Positions 11,074 through 20,597 of a stretch of 64,000 bases of DNA are shown here, piece after piece. The stretch lies in contig JAFYSK010000031.1 of assembly GCA_017559385.1 (NCBI GenBank), positions 62,001 through 126,000 of the forward strand, written 5' to 3'. Below the pieces are notes generated by a model. It made no database searches and was not told the origin of the DNA. It worked only from the letters and a program-made list of their open reading frames with translations. The first letter of the stretch is position 1. Every line of letters starts with the position of its first letter. Origin of the DNA: Paludibacteraceae bacterium. GTDB taxonomy: Bacteria; Bacteroidota; Bacteroidia; Bacteroidales; Paludibacteraceae. The translations under genes and the position numbers were made by a program.

Positions 11074-11796
11074 TTATAATAAGTATTTTATCTCTTCTAA
11101 AGACTTCACTATATATGTCGATTTAGATTCTTCGGTCTGTTGCTCTGTCACCCAAATCTGATCAATTCCAGCATTAATGGCACCTTGAATATCGGAATAC
11201 CAAGAATCACCCACCATCACAACCTCATCAGCTTGCAAGCCATTCAATCGTAAAGCCTCCTCGAAAATACGTGGATTGGGTTTCTGACAACCAACTTCCT
11301 CACTCAAAACAACATGTGCAAAACAGTCGCGCAAACCACTCTTTTCGAACTTCTCGTACTGAACCTCAATAAACCCATTCGTCACAATCGTTAACGGATA
11401 TTTCCTTGCCAAGTAACGAACCAAATCCTCGGCTCCTGGTAGCAACGAAAAGTGTGCCGTTGTTAGATGCAAGAAATCTTCACTTAATTGCTCTGCCAAA
11501 GCAAAAAGCTCCTGTCTCAGAGTCTTATCAAATTTTTCATCCAACTTACTTGCGTGCATTAATGGAAACCAAAATCTATCCAAACTTAGATATTCCTTAG
11601 TCACCTTATCCTCACCATACTTAGCCCACAATTCCAAGTTGTGAGGTTTGTACAACCCCACAAACTCATTCAACGAAGCAAAATATCTGTCCAACTGATA
11701 CTTATCATACATCTCCGCTAGTGCCAAATCCGCTGCACCATGGAAATCGCCTAGTGTATCATCCCAGTCGATAAAGACTGCTTTGTATTGCTTCAT
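11074..11796 (-). CDS. HAD-superfamily hydrolase (YjjG-like nucleotidase/phosphatase)
   Basis: 240 residues with all four HAD motifs: I FIDWDDTLGD (nucleophile Asp10), II TIVTNG, III Lys in EEVGCQKPNPRIF, IV MVGDSWYSDI. The helical cap after motif I and the overall length resemble YjjG, a pyrimidine 5'-nucleotidase that removes non-canonical nucleotides. The substrate is not certain from sequence. One base separates it from ruvB, so the two are probably co-transcribed. Confidence 0.85.
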   Translation of the reverse strand: MKQYKAVFIDWDDTLGDFHGAADLALAEMYDKYQLDRYFASLNEFVGLYKPHNLELWAKYGEDKVTKEYLSLDRFWFPLMHASKLDEKFDKTLRQELFALAEQLSEDFLHLTTAHFSLLPGAEDLVRYLARKYPLTIVTNGFIEVQYEKFEKSGLRDCFAHVVLSEEVGCQKPNPRIFEEALRLNGLQADEVVMVGDSWYSDIQGAINAGIDQIWVTEQQTEESKSTYIVKSLEEIKYLL

Positions 11797-11797
11797 G

Positions 11798-12817
11798 TTA
11801 GAACTCTAATGTGATTTGACCATTAATTAATGGTGTTTTACCAAGGTGCCTATAGGCCAACTCAGTTGCCTCACGGCCACGAGGAGTGCGTTTGATAAAG
11901 CCCTCCTTGATAAGGTATGGTTCATAGACATCCTCAATAGTGCCTGCATCTTCGCCCATGGCTGTGGCAATGGTGTTCAAGCCCACAGGACCTCCTTTGA
12001 ACTTATCAATGATGGTGCTAAGTAGTTTGTTATCAATCTCATCTAAACCAAAGGTATCGATATTAAGTGCTTCCAAAGCATAGCGTGCAATCTCCAAATC
12101 GATAGCTCCGTTGCCCTTCACTTGCGCAAAGTCGCGCACACGGCGGAGCAAGGCATTGGCAATACGAGGGGTACCACGACTGCGACGAGAGATCTCGGCA
12201 GCTGCCTTGCTGTCGATATGAATACCCAAGAGACGAGCACTACGCTCTACAATACCCGCAAGGATATGTGCATCGTAGTATTCCAAGTGGCAATTGATAC
12301 CGAAACGTGCACGTAAAGGGCTAGTAAGCAAGCCACTACGAGTAGTTGCACCTATTAAGGTGAATTTATTAAGATCTATCTGAATAGTACGAGCAGAAGG
12401 ACCCTTATCTATCATAATATCGATACGATAGTCTTCCATCGCTGAGTAGAGATACTCCTCCACAATAGGTGAAAGGCGATGGATCTCATCGATAAACAAC
12501 ACATCGTTGTCTTCCAACGAAGTCAGCAGGCCTGCTAAATCGCCTGGTTTGTCTAACACTGGACCAGAAGTCACCTTAAAGCCCACACCTAACTCGTTAG
12601 CAATAATATTACTAAGGGTTGTCTTACCTAATCCTGGAGGACCAAACAGCAACACATGGTCCAAGCTCTCGCCACGCATGCGAGCCGCCTCTACAAATAT
12701 GCGCAAGTTGCTGACAATCTTAGACTGTCCCGCAAAATCATCAAAACGCAACGGACGCAAGGCATTGTCTTGCTCCTTCTCCGTCATTTGGCTTCTTATA
12801 TCAAAGTCGTTGTTCAT
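11798..12817 (-). CDS. ruvB: Holliday junction branch-migration helicase RuvB
   Basis: 339 residues, usual RuvB length. AAA+ motifs: Walker [10 protein letters not shown], Walker B FIDEIHRL, sensor 1 GATTRSG, arginine finger region SPLRARFG, and the C-terminal winged helix ([17 protein letters not shown]). RuvB drives branch migration with RuvA. ruvA is not in the window; ruvC is found separately near 39 kb. It is flanked closely by an ABC ATPase (6 bases) and the HAD gene. Confidence 0.97.
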   Translation of the reverse strand: MNNDFDIRSQMTEKEQDNALRPLRFDDFAGQSKIVSNLRIFVEAARMRGESLDHVLLFGPPGLGKTTLSNIIANELGVGFKVTSGPVLDKPGDLAGLLTSLEDNDVLFIDEIHRLSPIVEEYLYSAMEDYRIDIMIDKGPSARTIQIDLNKFTLIGATTRSGLLTSPLRARFGINCHLEYYDAHILAGIVERSARLLGIHIDSKAAAEISRRSRGTPRIANALLRRVRDFAQVKGNGAIDLEIARYALEALNIDTFGLDEIDNKLLSTIIDKFKGGPVGLNTIATAMGEDAGTIEDVYEPYLIKEGFIKRTPRGREATELAYRHLGKTPLINGQITLEF

Positions 12818-12823
12818 TGTGGT

Positions 12824-13492
12824 TCAAAATTGTGTGGCTTGTTTAAATGTTGCTTCCAAATCTTCTATCTCGCTGATGGGTTTATCTACCTTTATCTCGC
12901 CGTGATCAATGATTATCACTCGACTACACATCTGCTTGACTTCCTGCAAGATATGGGTAGACAATATCACCGTTCTATCCTTACCCATCTCGCGGATCAA
13001 GGTACGAATATCTTCTAGTTGGTTAGGGTCAAGACCTGTGGTGGGTTCATCCAAAATCAATAGTTCGGGGTCACCAATCATGGCTTGCGCCAAACCCACA
13101 CGTTGCTTATATCCCTTGCTCAATTGCCCCACTCGCTTGTTGGCCTCTGCCGTCAAACCTACACGTTCGATAAGGTCTTCGACTAGTTGGCTATGGGATA
13201 TTGGCAAATGGCTATTGGTACGGAGTTCTACAAAAAAGCGCAGATATTCACGCACATACATATCTTCGTAGAGCGGATTTTGCTCTGGAAGGAAGCCAAT
13301 AGACTTGGGCACTTGCACCTCTCCGCTAGTGGCATCCCAGACGCCCACCATAATCTTCATCAAAGTGGATTTACCTGCACCATTAGGGCCTAGTAAACCA
13401 ATCACCTCGCCATCACCGATAGTCAGGTTCACATTCTTTAGCACATGTTGCTTGCCGATATGCTTATTCAGATCTTTAATACGAATTGCCAT
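12824..13492 (-). CDS. ABC transporter ATP-binding protein (GldA-like)
   Basis: 222 residues. Walker A GPNGAGKST, Q-loop region IGFLPEQNPLY, signature LSKGYKQRVGLAQA, Walker B LLILDEPTTGLDPNQ and H-switch STHILQEV are intact. The sequence resembles the gliding-associated ABC ATPase GldA, but it stops about 70-80 residues earlier than full-length GldA and no GldF/GldG-like permease is adjacent. It sits 3 bases after hflX and 6 before ruvB. The transported substrate is unknown. Confidence 0.85.
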   Translation of the reverse strand: MAIRIKDLNKHIGKQHVLKNVNLTIGDGEVIGLLGPNGAGKSTLMKIMVGVWDATSGEVQVPKSIGFLPEQNPLYEDMYVREYLRFFVELRTNSHLPISHSQLVEDLIERVGLTAEANKRVGQLSKGYKQRVGLAQAMIGDPELLILDEPTTGLDPNQLEDIRTLIREMGKDRTVILSTHILQEVKQMCSRVIIIDHGEIKVDKPISEIEDLEATFKQATQF

Positions 13493-13495
13493 ATC

Positions 13496-14812
13496 TTACT
13501 CGTAGTGTTGGAACAAAAAATCGTTATATGGATATCGTTGAATATGAATCGCTTTGATACGATCATAAAATAATGCCTTCAGGTCATCAATATTCGTTTT
13601 TTCTCTTGCGGAGATAAAAATACAATCATCATGCAACTTCGCCATCCAAGTCTTCTTCAACTCCTCTAACGAGATATTCTCCCTCTTGAGTGGGGTCAAA
13701 TCGTCTTCCTCTTTTGGCGTATAAGTAAACGCATCTACCTTGTTAAATACTACTATTCTAGGTATTTGCGCCACTGTCTTTTCGGATTTACGATTACTTT
13801 GCTGTTTTTTTGACCATGGATCAGACTCCTTAATCTCCGTCTCTTTGGTCAACAATTCATTGATAGTCTGCTCTACTACTTCGTACTGCTCCTCGAAGTT
13901 TGGGTGTGATATATCCACTACATGGATAAGCAAATCAGCCTCGCGAACCTCATCCAAAGTTGATTTGAAAGACTCTACCAAGTGGTGAGGGAGTTTGCGA
14001 ATAAATCCCACCGTATCAGAGAGTAAGAAGGGAAGGTTTTCTATTGTCACCTTTCGCACGGTCGTATCCAAAGTTGCAAACAGTTTGTTCTCAGCAAACA
14101 CTTCTGATTTGCTTAGTAGGTTCATCATTGTAGATTTACCCACATTGGTATAACCCACCAATGCCACACGCACCATCTTTCCGCGATTCTGGCGTTGGGT
14201 AGCCATCTGACGGTCGATCTTCTTGAGTTCTTCACGAAGAAGGGCAATACGCTGACCGATGATTCGTTTATCCGCCTCAATCTGCGTTTCACCCATACCA
14301 CGGCTGGTGGTTCCACCACCTCGCTGACGATCCAAGTGAGACCACATACGGGTCAAACGAGGCAACATATACTGCAAGTGAGCCATCTCAACTTGGGTCT
14401 TCGCATACGAAGTTTGCGCTCGTTTAAGGAAGATTTCCAAGATCAATATGGTTCGATCTATCACACGCACAGGCTGTATATGATTATCCTTAATCGCATT
14501 CTGATTATGTGCATTCAATGCCTTCTCTATATTGCGTAACTGACGAGGAGATAATTCATCATCAAAGATAACCATATCAATAAAATCATCGGTATCAGCT
14601 AGACTCTTGATATACTCATTTATCTCCTGCAATTTTCCCTCGCCCACATATGTAGTCGTATTAGGATAGTCAAGGCGTTGTACAAAACGCTTTACATCCG
14701 CAATATTATTTGTGTCAGCCAAAAAGGCCAACTCATCCAAATACTCTTTTGTTCTCTCTTCGTTTTGGTTTGGCGTAATCAATCCAACCAAAACCGCATT
14801 TAATTTTCCCAT
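13496..14812 (-). CDS. hflX: GTPase HflX
   Basis: 438 residues. The N-terminal HflX domain is followed by a coiled segment with the family glycine-rich motif (QRGGGTTSRGMGETQIE) and a GTPase domain: G1 GYTNVGKST, G3 DTVGF, G4 NKVD, and HflX-typical FIRKLPHHLVESFKSTL. HflX splits stalled 70S ribosomes under stress. A lysine/serine-rich insertion lies between G3 and G4. The start is 18 bases after the Thr-rich lipoprotein gene, in one apparent operon. Confidence 0.95.
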   Translation of the reverse strand: MGKLNAVLVGLITPNQNEERTKEYLDELAFLADTNNIADVKRFVQRLDYPNTTTYVGEGKLQEINEYIKSLADTDDFIDMVIFDDELSPRQLRNIEKALNAHNQNAIKDNHIQPVRVIDRTILILEIFLKRAQTSYAKTQVEMAHLQYMLPRLTRMWSHLDRQRGGGTTSRGMGETQIEADKRIIGQRIALLREELKKIDRQMATQRQNRGKMVRVALVGYTNVGKSTMMNLLSKSEVFAENKLFATLDTTVRKVTIENLPFLLSDTVGFIRKLPHHLVESFKSTLDEVREADLLIHVVDISHPNFEEQYEVVEQTINELLTKETEIKESDPWSKKQQSNRKSEKTVAQIPRIVVFNKVDAFTYTPKEEDDLTPLKRENISLEELKKTWMAKLHDDCIFISAREKTNIDDLKALFYDRIKAIHIQRYPYNDFLFQHYE

Positions 14813-14830
14813 GTATCAACAATCTGCTTT

Positions 14831-16096
14831 TTATCGTGTAGTAGTGCTAGTAGAAGTTCTTGTAGTTCTTGATGATTGATTAGACGATCCATCCACAGCG
14901 GTACGATGTGTGGTCGTAGTGCCAGTAGTTCTAGTTGTGCTAGATGTACTGACACGAGTTGTCTGGTTGGTATTGTTCGTTTTTATTGTAGTACGTGTTG
15001 TTCCTGACTTATTTACCTTCGTTTGGACGGTGGTCGTTGGTGTAGTGGTTCGTACGGTAGTCGTTGGAGTAGTGGTATTACCTGTCTTCACGGTGGTAGA
15101 ACTGGTACGACTAGTATTAGTACCAGTTTTAGTTGTTCTAGTAGTGGTCACAGTCGTTCTAGAAGGAGTAGTTTGACCTGTTCGTGAAGGGGTGGGTGTT
15201 GTGGTAGTATTAGTGTTTGACTCGTTCACGCGTACTTGGGCATCAGTTCGCAAGTCACCTGCATTGCGAATATTTCGAGAGGTGGCATTTGGATTTACAC
15301 GACGCTCAAAAGACTTATCAGGGTGCTGATCACGATAGTCGTTTCTGCGATGAGGATTCACCAAATAATGATAATCATTGTAGAAGATATGCAACGGATA
15401 GTCGCACACATGGCAGTAGTGGTGATTCTTTAAATATGTATTTACATATGCCTGATAATGACTCAAGTATACCGGTTTCGTACGATGATAGTGGCTAGGG
15501 CAATATCCATAATGATAGGGTGAACACCATGGTCTATATGATGGTCGGCCAAACACATCCCACAATGGTGGTCGATTAACAAACACTGGACGAACAATAT
15601 AATTATGGCCATACAAATAAGGATCACCTATCACTTCCACATACAAAGTGCTAGCTCTGCGTTCAACAACTAATGTAGCCACATCTTGGAATAACGACGG
15701 AGCTATACATGCCTGAATCAAAAAAGCATGATAATATCCCTGGCGAGTCTCTATCACACGCAAATAATCTATATACCCATCGCCATTCAAGTCAAGGTTA
15801 TTAATCATATAACGGCTTGAGTTCAGCAGAATTTCAAACTCTTGTACACTACGTGCTTCTGCAAAAGCAGCTGCTACAGCATGCAAATCTAGATAAAATG
15901 ACCAATCTGTATGGTAGGAAGTCTCAGCAACTACAGTGGTAGTGACATACTTAGGCGCAGGCGTAGTGACCTGAGTAGTGTATACTACTTGTGTATTCTC
16001 TACAGGTCTAGCAGTCGCAACTGCAGTAGCTATCAAAGTCCAACAACTAGTAAGACTTAGCAATAAACATAGCAAAACAAAATGTTGTAGTTTCAT
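14831..16096 (-). CDS. Lipoprotein with EF-hand-like motif and Thr-rich tail
   Basis: 421 residues with a lipoprotein signal (LTSC, Cys about 18). Residues near 95-110 contain a calcium-loop-like DLNGDGYIDYLRV, a pattern found in many Bacteroidota envelope proteins. The middle is rich in Tyr, His and Pro. The last ~150 residues are almost only Thr, Arg, Ser and Val in short repeats (TTTPTTTVRTT and variants), probably disordered and a potential O-glycosylation region. The function is not recognised. It has its own promoter and leads the hflX-ruvB chain. Confidence 0.7.
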   Translation of the reverse strand: MKLQHFVLLCLLLSLTSCWTLIATAVATARPVENTQVVYTTQVTTPAPKYVTTTVVAETSYHTDWSFYLDLHAVAAAFAEARSVQEFEILLNSSRYMINNLDLNGDGYIDYLRVIETRQGYYHAFLIQACIAPSLFQDVATLVVERRASTLYVEVIGDPYLYGHNYIVRPVFVNRPPLWDVFGRPSYRPWCSPYHYGYCPSHYHRTKPVYLSHYQAYVNTYLKNHHYCHVCDYPLHIFYNDYHYLVNPHRRNDYRDQHPDKSFERRVNPNATSRNIRNAGDLRTDAQVRVNESNTNTTTTPTPSRTGQTTPSRTTVTTTRTTKTGTNTSRTSSTTVKTGNTTTPTTTVRTTTPTTTVQTKVNKSGTTRTTIKTNNTNQTTRVSTSSTTRTTGTTTTHRTAVDGSSNQSSRTTRTSTSTTTR

Positions 16097-16125
16097 AATA
16101 TCCGTAATTTTTCTATTTTAACTTG

Positions 16126-16133
16126 CAAAGGTA
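16126..16133 (-). promoter_or_regulatory. Promoter of the Thr-rich lipoprotein-hflX unit
   Basis: Minus strand -7 element TACCTTTG; a -33 TTTG lies at 16154-16157 with exactly 20 bp spacing, the Bacteroidota primary sigma-factor consensus. The leader would be about 30 bases. Confidence 0.75.
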
Positions 16134-16226
16134 CAATTTTTTTTTGACTTATCCAAATTTTCTATCAAAATCTACCAGCAACACCTGTCCCTTTCTATAT
16201 TTCTCGTCATCTTGCCATCTATTAGC

Positions 16227-16270
16227 ATTGGAATCTGATTGGAACCTCATCGGAACCTGATCGGAATCTC
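16227..16270 (+). repeat. Tandem repeat, four copies of an 11-mer
   Basis: Four directly adjacent copies of ATYGGAAYCTS: ATTGGAATCTG, ATTGGAACCTC, ATCGGAACCTG, ATCGGAATCTC. The period equals about one helical turn. The function is unknown; it lies between the polA terminator and the promoter of the divergent-side gene. Confidence 0.85.
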
Positions 16271-16340
16271 ACTAACGTTTTTTGGCAAAAAGATTAAAGA
16301 ACCGTCAGTAAGCACACAACAAATCGTATCTTCCAACTAT

Positions 16341-16375
16341 ACAAAAAAAAGGATATACCGCATGATACATCCTTT
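16341..16375 (-). terminator. Rho-independent terminator of polA
   Basis: On the minus strand AAAGGAT pairs with ATCCTTT around a 14-base loop and runs straight into a T-tract, 24 bases after the polA stop. Confidence 0.7.
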
Positions 16376-16398
16376 TATACAGATAGCATTAATCTTAC

Positions 16399-18741
16399 CT
16401 AATGCGCCTCCAGCCAATTCTTTCCTACTCCACAATCAGCTATCAATGGTACAGTCAATTGTACTACATTCTGCATCTCAGCCACCACTATGGCTCTCAC
16501 TTTATCTACCTCATTGACAGGCACATTAAAGTTCAACTCATCATGTACTTGCATAATCATTTTGGCCTTTAATCCTTCTGCTTTCAGACGCAAATTGATA
16601 GCCACCATAGCTTTCTTGATAATATCCGCAGCTGTTCCTTGAATAGGAGAATTAACTGCATTTCTCTCAGCAAACGACCGAACCGTGGCATTGTGAGATA
16701 AGATATCAGGCAAGTATCGTTTCCTGCCAAATAAAGTGACAGCAAAACCTTGCTGACGAGCTAATTCTTTTTGTCGTTCAATATAATCAATCACACCCGG
16801 AAATGCAGAAAAATAGCCATCGATCAAAGCCTTTGCCTCTGAGCGAGAGCAATCCAATTGCTGCGCCAAACCAAAAGCCGAAATACCATAAATGATACCA
16901 AAGTTAGCAGTCTTAGCCTGACGCCTTTGCTCTTTGGTCACATCTTCAATAGCTACACCAAAAATCTTAGCAGCAGTTGCAGCATGCACATCTTGACCCG
17001 AGCGGAAAGCCTCTACCATATGTGGATCTTGCGAGAAATGCGCCATCAATCTCAGTTCTATTTGTGAATAGTCGGCCGACAAGAACAGACATCCATCATC
17101 CGGAATAACTGCCTGACGAATCAACTGTCCTCGCTCGCTTCGGATAGGGAGATTCTGTAAGTTAGGATTGGAAGAGGACAATCGTCCAGTAGCAGTAACT
17201 GTTTGATTATATGTTGTATGTATCTTACCTGTCTCTGGATTGATATAAGTAGGCAATGCTGCTATATAGGTAGAAATCAGTTTCTTCAACTCACGATATT
17301 CTAATATCATCCCCACCACTTGGTGCTTACTCTTTAATCCTAGCAACACCTCCTCTGAGGTTGAATATTGTCCCGTTTTAGACTTCTTGGCTTTCGCATC
17401 TAATTTCAGTTGATCAAACAAGACTTCACCCACTTGTTTAGGGGAATTGATATTGAAAGTCACCCCTGCAACCGTGTATATTCCTTGCTCAAGGGTAGCT
17501 AATTCCTTGCTAAGTTGCTCTTCAGCATTCTTGAGCATTTCCACATCCAGTCTTACCCCAGATTGTTCCATCTCGCGCAGCACATCAGCCAAAGGAATTT
17601 CAACCTCGTTATATAAGTTCCATAATGCAACATCTGCTTTCAAGGCCTCCCATTGAATTGGATGAGAAGGATTATAAGCCACCTCAGGATTGAGCAAATA
17701 GCTTACCAGCCGTCCCTCTAATGACTCTTGCGGAACATCCTGTGTCATCGGTATCCCGTCTGCATCCCATAACTGTGGTAACGGAGTGGTATCGGTTTCC
17801 AAGGCTGCAAACAGGTCAAGTGTTGCCTCAACTTTCTTAGCTTTTTTGCTTGGGGTTGGGGCCGTTACTTTGGTCAGCTCTGTCGGAGCTTGTTTCAATA
17901 AAGAATTAAACTCTAGTTCTCGATATAATGGAGCCAATTTATCCCAATTCTTTTCTTGGTACACGAGTTTTTGCTCGTCAAAATCAATTGGGACATCAGT
18001 CTTGATCGTCGCCAAAAAGTATGAGAAGCGAATTGCCTGGACTTGCTCCTGTACCTTGCGTTGCAAAGCGCCCTTTAATTGATCTGTGTTAGCTAGCAGA
18101 TTTTCAATGGATCCAAACTGTTGCAAGAGTTGCACAGCAGTTTTCTCCCCCACTCCCTTACAGCCAGGAATATTATCGCTACTATCGCCCATAAATCCCA
18201 ACAAATCAATCACTTGCGACTGATGATTCAAGCCATATTTTTCACACACCTCTTGCGGACCTAGTTTCTCAAAACCTCCTGTATGGCGCGGACGATACAT
18301 CCAAATATTCTCTGTCACCAACTGTCCATAATCCTTATCCGGAGTTGCCATATACACTTCAAACCCTTCTTTCTCCGCCTTATGTGCCAAGGTACCTATC
18401 ACATCATCAGCCTCGTATCCAGGAACATCCAACACAGGAATATTCATTGCCTGCAGCAATTGTTTTATACGAGGAACTGCCCAACGAATATCCTCAGGTG
18501 TTTCCTCTCGTTGCGCTTTGTATTGCTCATAGGCCTCATGACGAAAGGTAGGACCTGCGGGGTCAAAAGCTACAGCTATATGAGTAGGCTTAATACGCTT
18601 GATCAAATCCTCTAATGTCACCACAAAACCAAATATGGCAGAAGTATTTTCACCACGTGAGTTCATTCGTGGTGCACGGATAAAAGCATAATATGCGCGA
18701 TAAATCATCGCATATGCATCTATGAGCAATAGGGTATTCAA
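16399..18741 (-). CDS. polA: DNA polymerase I lacking the 3'-5' exonuclease domain
   Basis: 780 residues. The 5' nuclease domain (1 to about 290) is complete: Asp8, YEADDVIGT, TPDKDYGQL, GDSSDNIPG and the helix-hairpin-helix KGVGEKTA. The polymerase domain (about 375-780) has motif A DYSQIELR, motif B RRQAKTANFGIIYG and motif C QVHDEL. Between them lie only about 85 residues, with no DxE exonuclease motif; E. coli Pol I uses nearly 200 there, and even Taq keeps about 130. The enzyme should retain polymerase and flap nuclease but not proofreading. It follows ung by 42 bases. Confidence 0.95.
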   Translation of the reverse strand: MNTLLLIDAYAMIYRAYYAFIRAPRMNSRGENTSAIFGFVVTLEDLIKRIKPTHIAVAFDPAGPTFRHEAYEQYKAQREETPEDIRWAVPRIKQLLQAMNIPVLDVPGYEADDVIGTLAHKAEKEGFEVYMATPDKDYGQLVTENIWMYRPRHTGGFEKLGPQEVCEKYGLNHQSQVIDLLGFMGDSSDNIPGCKGVGEKTAVQLLQQFGSIENLLANTDQLKGALQRKVQEQVQAIRFSYFLATIKTDVPIDFDEQKLVYQEKNWDKLAPLYRELEFNSLLKQAPTELTKVTAPTPSKKAKKVEATLDLFAALETDTTPLPQLWDADGIPMTQDVPQESLEGRLVSYLLNPEVAYNPSHPIQWEALKADVALWNLYNEVEIPLADVLREMEQSGVRLDVEMLKNAEEQLSKELATLEQGIYTVAGVTFNINSPKQVGEVLFDQLKLDAKAKKSKTGQYSTSEEVLLGLKSKHQVVGMILEYRELKKLISTYIAALPTYINPETGKIHTTYNQTVTATGRLSSSNPNLQNLPIRSERGQLIRQAVIPDDGCLFLSADYSQIELRLMAHFSQDPHMVEAFRSGQDVHAATAAKIFGVAIEDVTKEQRRQAKTANFGIIYGISAFGLAQQLDCSRSEAKALIDGYFSAFPGVIDYIERQKELARQQGFAVTLFGRKRYLPDILSHNATVRSFAERNAVNSPIQGTAADIIKKAMVAINLRLKAEGLKAKMIMQVHDELNFNVPVNEVDKVRAIVVAEMQNVVQLTVPLIADCGVGKNWLEAH

Positions 18742-18783
18742 AGTTAAAAAAGTTTTAAGCGTTTTAAAAGTTCTAAAAGAGGT

Positions 18784-19446
18784 TTACCATGCAATAGGAG
18801 CTGATCCATTTTGCTGAAGATAATTATTGGCTTTTGAGAAGTGTCCACAGCCTATAAACCCACGATATGCACTTAATGGACTAGGATGTACAGCCTCCAA
18901 GACCAAATGCTTGCGGCGATCAATAAACTTGCCTTTACGCTGCGCATAGCTTCCCCACAACATGAACACAATCTTCTCACGCTTTTGATTCAAAACTTGA
19001 ATAGCAGCATCAGTTAGTTCCTCCCAACCTTTACCTTGATGACTTCCAGCTTTATGAGCCTCTACTGTCAAAGTGGCATTCAGCAGCAGGACTCCTTGCT
19101 CGGCCCAATGCGTCAAATTACCAGAAGAAGGAATAGGTTTGCCTAAATCACGATGCAGTTCCTTATAGATATTGACCAAAGAAGGTGGTGCAGGAACTCC
19201 ATCTTGAACTGAAAAACACAAACCATGTGCTTGATTAACATCATGATAGGGGTCTTGACCTATGATAACCACCCTGACTTTGTCAAATGGACAAAGATCA
19301 AAGGCGCGAAAAATCTGCCCTGCAGGAGGAAAACATTGTGTTGTACGATAAGCATGGCGAACAAAGTCTGTTAGCAACTCAAAGTATGGTTTATCAAACT
19401 CTGTTTGCAAAACTTCTCGCCAACTCTCATCAATTCGAACTTGCAT
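18784..19446 (-). CDS. ung: Uracil-DNA glycosylase, family 1
   Basis: 220 residues, normal for Ung. The water-activating motif GQDPYHDVNQAHGLCFSV and the Leu-loop HPSPLSAYRGFIGCGHFS are both intact. The enzyme removes uracil from DNA. It lies between queA and polA with AT-rich spacers on both sides made of repeated TTCTAAAAGTT-like words. Confidence 0.97.
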   Translation of the reverse strand: MQVRIDESWREVLQTEFDKPYFELLTDFVRHAYRTTQCFPPAGQIFRAFDLCPFDKVRVVIIGQDPYHDVNQAHGLCFSVQDGVPAPPSLVNIYKELHRDLGKPIPSSGNLTHWAEQGVLLLNATLTVEAHKAGSHQGKGWEELTDAAIQVLNQKREKIVFMLWGSYAQRKGKFIDRRKHLVLEAVHPSPLSAYRGFIGCGHFSKANNYLQQNGSAPIAW

Positions 19447-19490
19447 ATTGGGAAGTTCTAATAGTTCTAAAAGTTAAAGAGTTCTAAAGG

Positions 19491-20597
19491 TTAATCGTTG
19501 AGGATCAACATTGCATCACCATAATCGCCAAAACGATAGCCTTCTTTCACAGCCTCTTTATATGCACGCATCACTTGTTCATGGCCACCAAAAGCAGCAA
19601 CCATAATCAATTGCGTAGACATAGGCATATAGAAGTTAACAAAGAAAGCATTGGCTACGGTAAAATCATATGGAGGGTAGATAAACTTATTGGTCCATCC
19701 TTCGTATGCTTTAACTTGGCCATTGGTACCTACCACATGCTCTAAAGCACGCATCACCTCTGTACCTACTGCACAGATTCTTTTTTCGTTTTCATGCGCT
19801 TTGTCAACGGCCTGTACCAATTCAGGTGATATGATGATTTGCTCACTCTCAACCTTATGCTTAGATAGATCCTCTACCTCCACTGCTTTAAAGTTACCCA
19901 AGCCCATATGCGAAGTCAGGGTAAAAGTCTCCACACCTCTGATCTCCAGACGCTTAAGCAAGTTCTTAGAGAAGTGCAAACTAGCAGCAGGTGCAGCTAC
20001 TGCACCAATCTTATCAGCAAAAATAGTTTGATAGCGTTCCTCATCCATCTCATCTACAGGCAAGTCACTAAACACTTCCTCATAAGCAGCCAGAGTCTCT
20101 TCGTCCATTGGACGACGAATATATTTAGGCAATGGAGTAACACCCATTGCATACAAGTTCTCAACAAACTCGTCACCAACATAATCGGTCAAGAATCGCA
20201 AAGTACGACCACGAGATGTAGTATTATCAATTACCTCTGCCACAATTGTAGCATCCTCATCAAAGAACAACTTGTTGCCAATGCGAATCTTACGAGCAGG
20301 ATCAACCAAGACATCCCAATAGCGGTTCTCGTGTTGTAATTCACGCAAAAGGAACACCTCGATATTAGCAAGTGTCTTTTCTTTTTGAGCATATAGTCGA
20401 GCAGGGAACACCTTAGTATCATTTGCGATAAACATATCACCCTCGTCAAAATATGCTGCCAAATCATTCATCATTTTATGTTCAATCTCACCCGTTTTGG
20501 CATGAATAACCATCAATCGCGCTTCGTCACGAAAACGGCTTGGGAATTGAGCAATCAACTCTTCTGGTAATTTGAATTTGAAGTTACTTAATCTCAT
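19491..20597 (-). CDS. queA: S-adenosylmethionine:tRNA ribosyltransferase-isomerase QueA
   Basis: 368 residues. The N-terminal [43 protein letters not shown] and the final [10 protein letters not shown] are hallmark QueA blocks. It converts preQ1 in tRNA anticodon position 34 to epoxyqueuosine using the ribosyl part of SAM. The start overlaps the end of truB by 14 bases, giving a tRNA-modification pair within the ftsX-uppP operon. Confidence 0.96.
   Translation of the reverse strand: MRLSNFKFKLPEELIAQFPSRFRDEARLMVIHAKTGEIEHKMMNDLAAYFDEGDMFIANDTKVFPARLYAQKEKTLANIEVFLLRELQHENRYWDVLVDPARKIRIGNKLFFDEDATIVAEVIDNTTSRGRTLRFLTDYVGDEFVENLYAMGVTPLPKYIRRPMDEETLAAYEEVFSDLPVDEMDEERYQTIFADKIGAVAAPAASLHFSKNLLKRLEIRGVETFTLTSHMGLGNFKAVEVEDLSKHKVESEQIIISPELVQAVDKAHENEKRICAVGTEVMRALEHVVGTNGQVKAYEGWTNKFIYPPYDFTVANAFFVNFYMPMSTQLIMVAAFGGHEQVMRAYKEAVKEGYRFGDYGDAMLILND

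Larger units (their letters stand above)
16097..16398. other. 302-bp intergenic region between divergently placed units
   Basis: No gene is seen. It holds the lipoprotein promoter (16126-16157), a four-copy 11-bp tandem repeat (16227-16270) and the polA terminator hairpin (16341-16375). Short open frames here are repeat-derived. Confidence 0.7.

Noticed and set aside
12824..13492. GldA as part of a gliding GldFGA transporter
   Set aside because: The protein is short and no GldF/GldG-like permease is nearby, so only a GldA-like ATPase is claimed.
16239..16517. 92-codon plus-strand frame near the 11-mer repeat
   Set aside because: It is produced by the tandem repeat and then runs antisense through the 3' end of polA.
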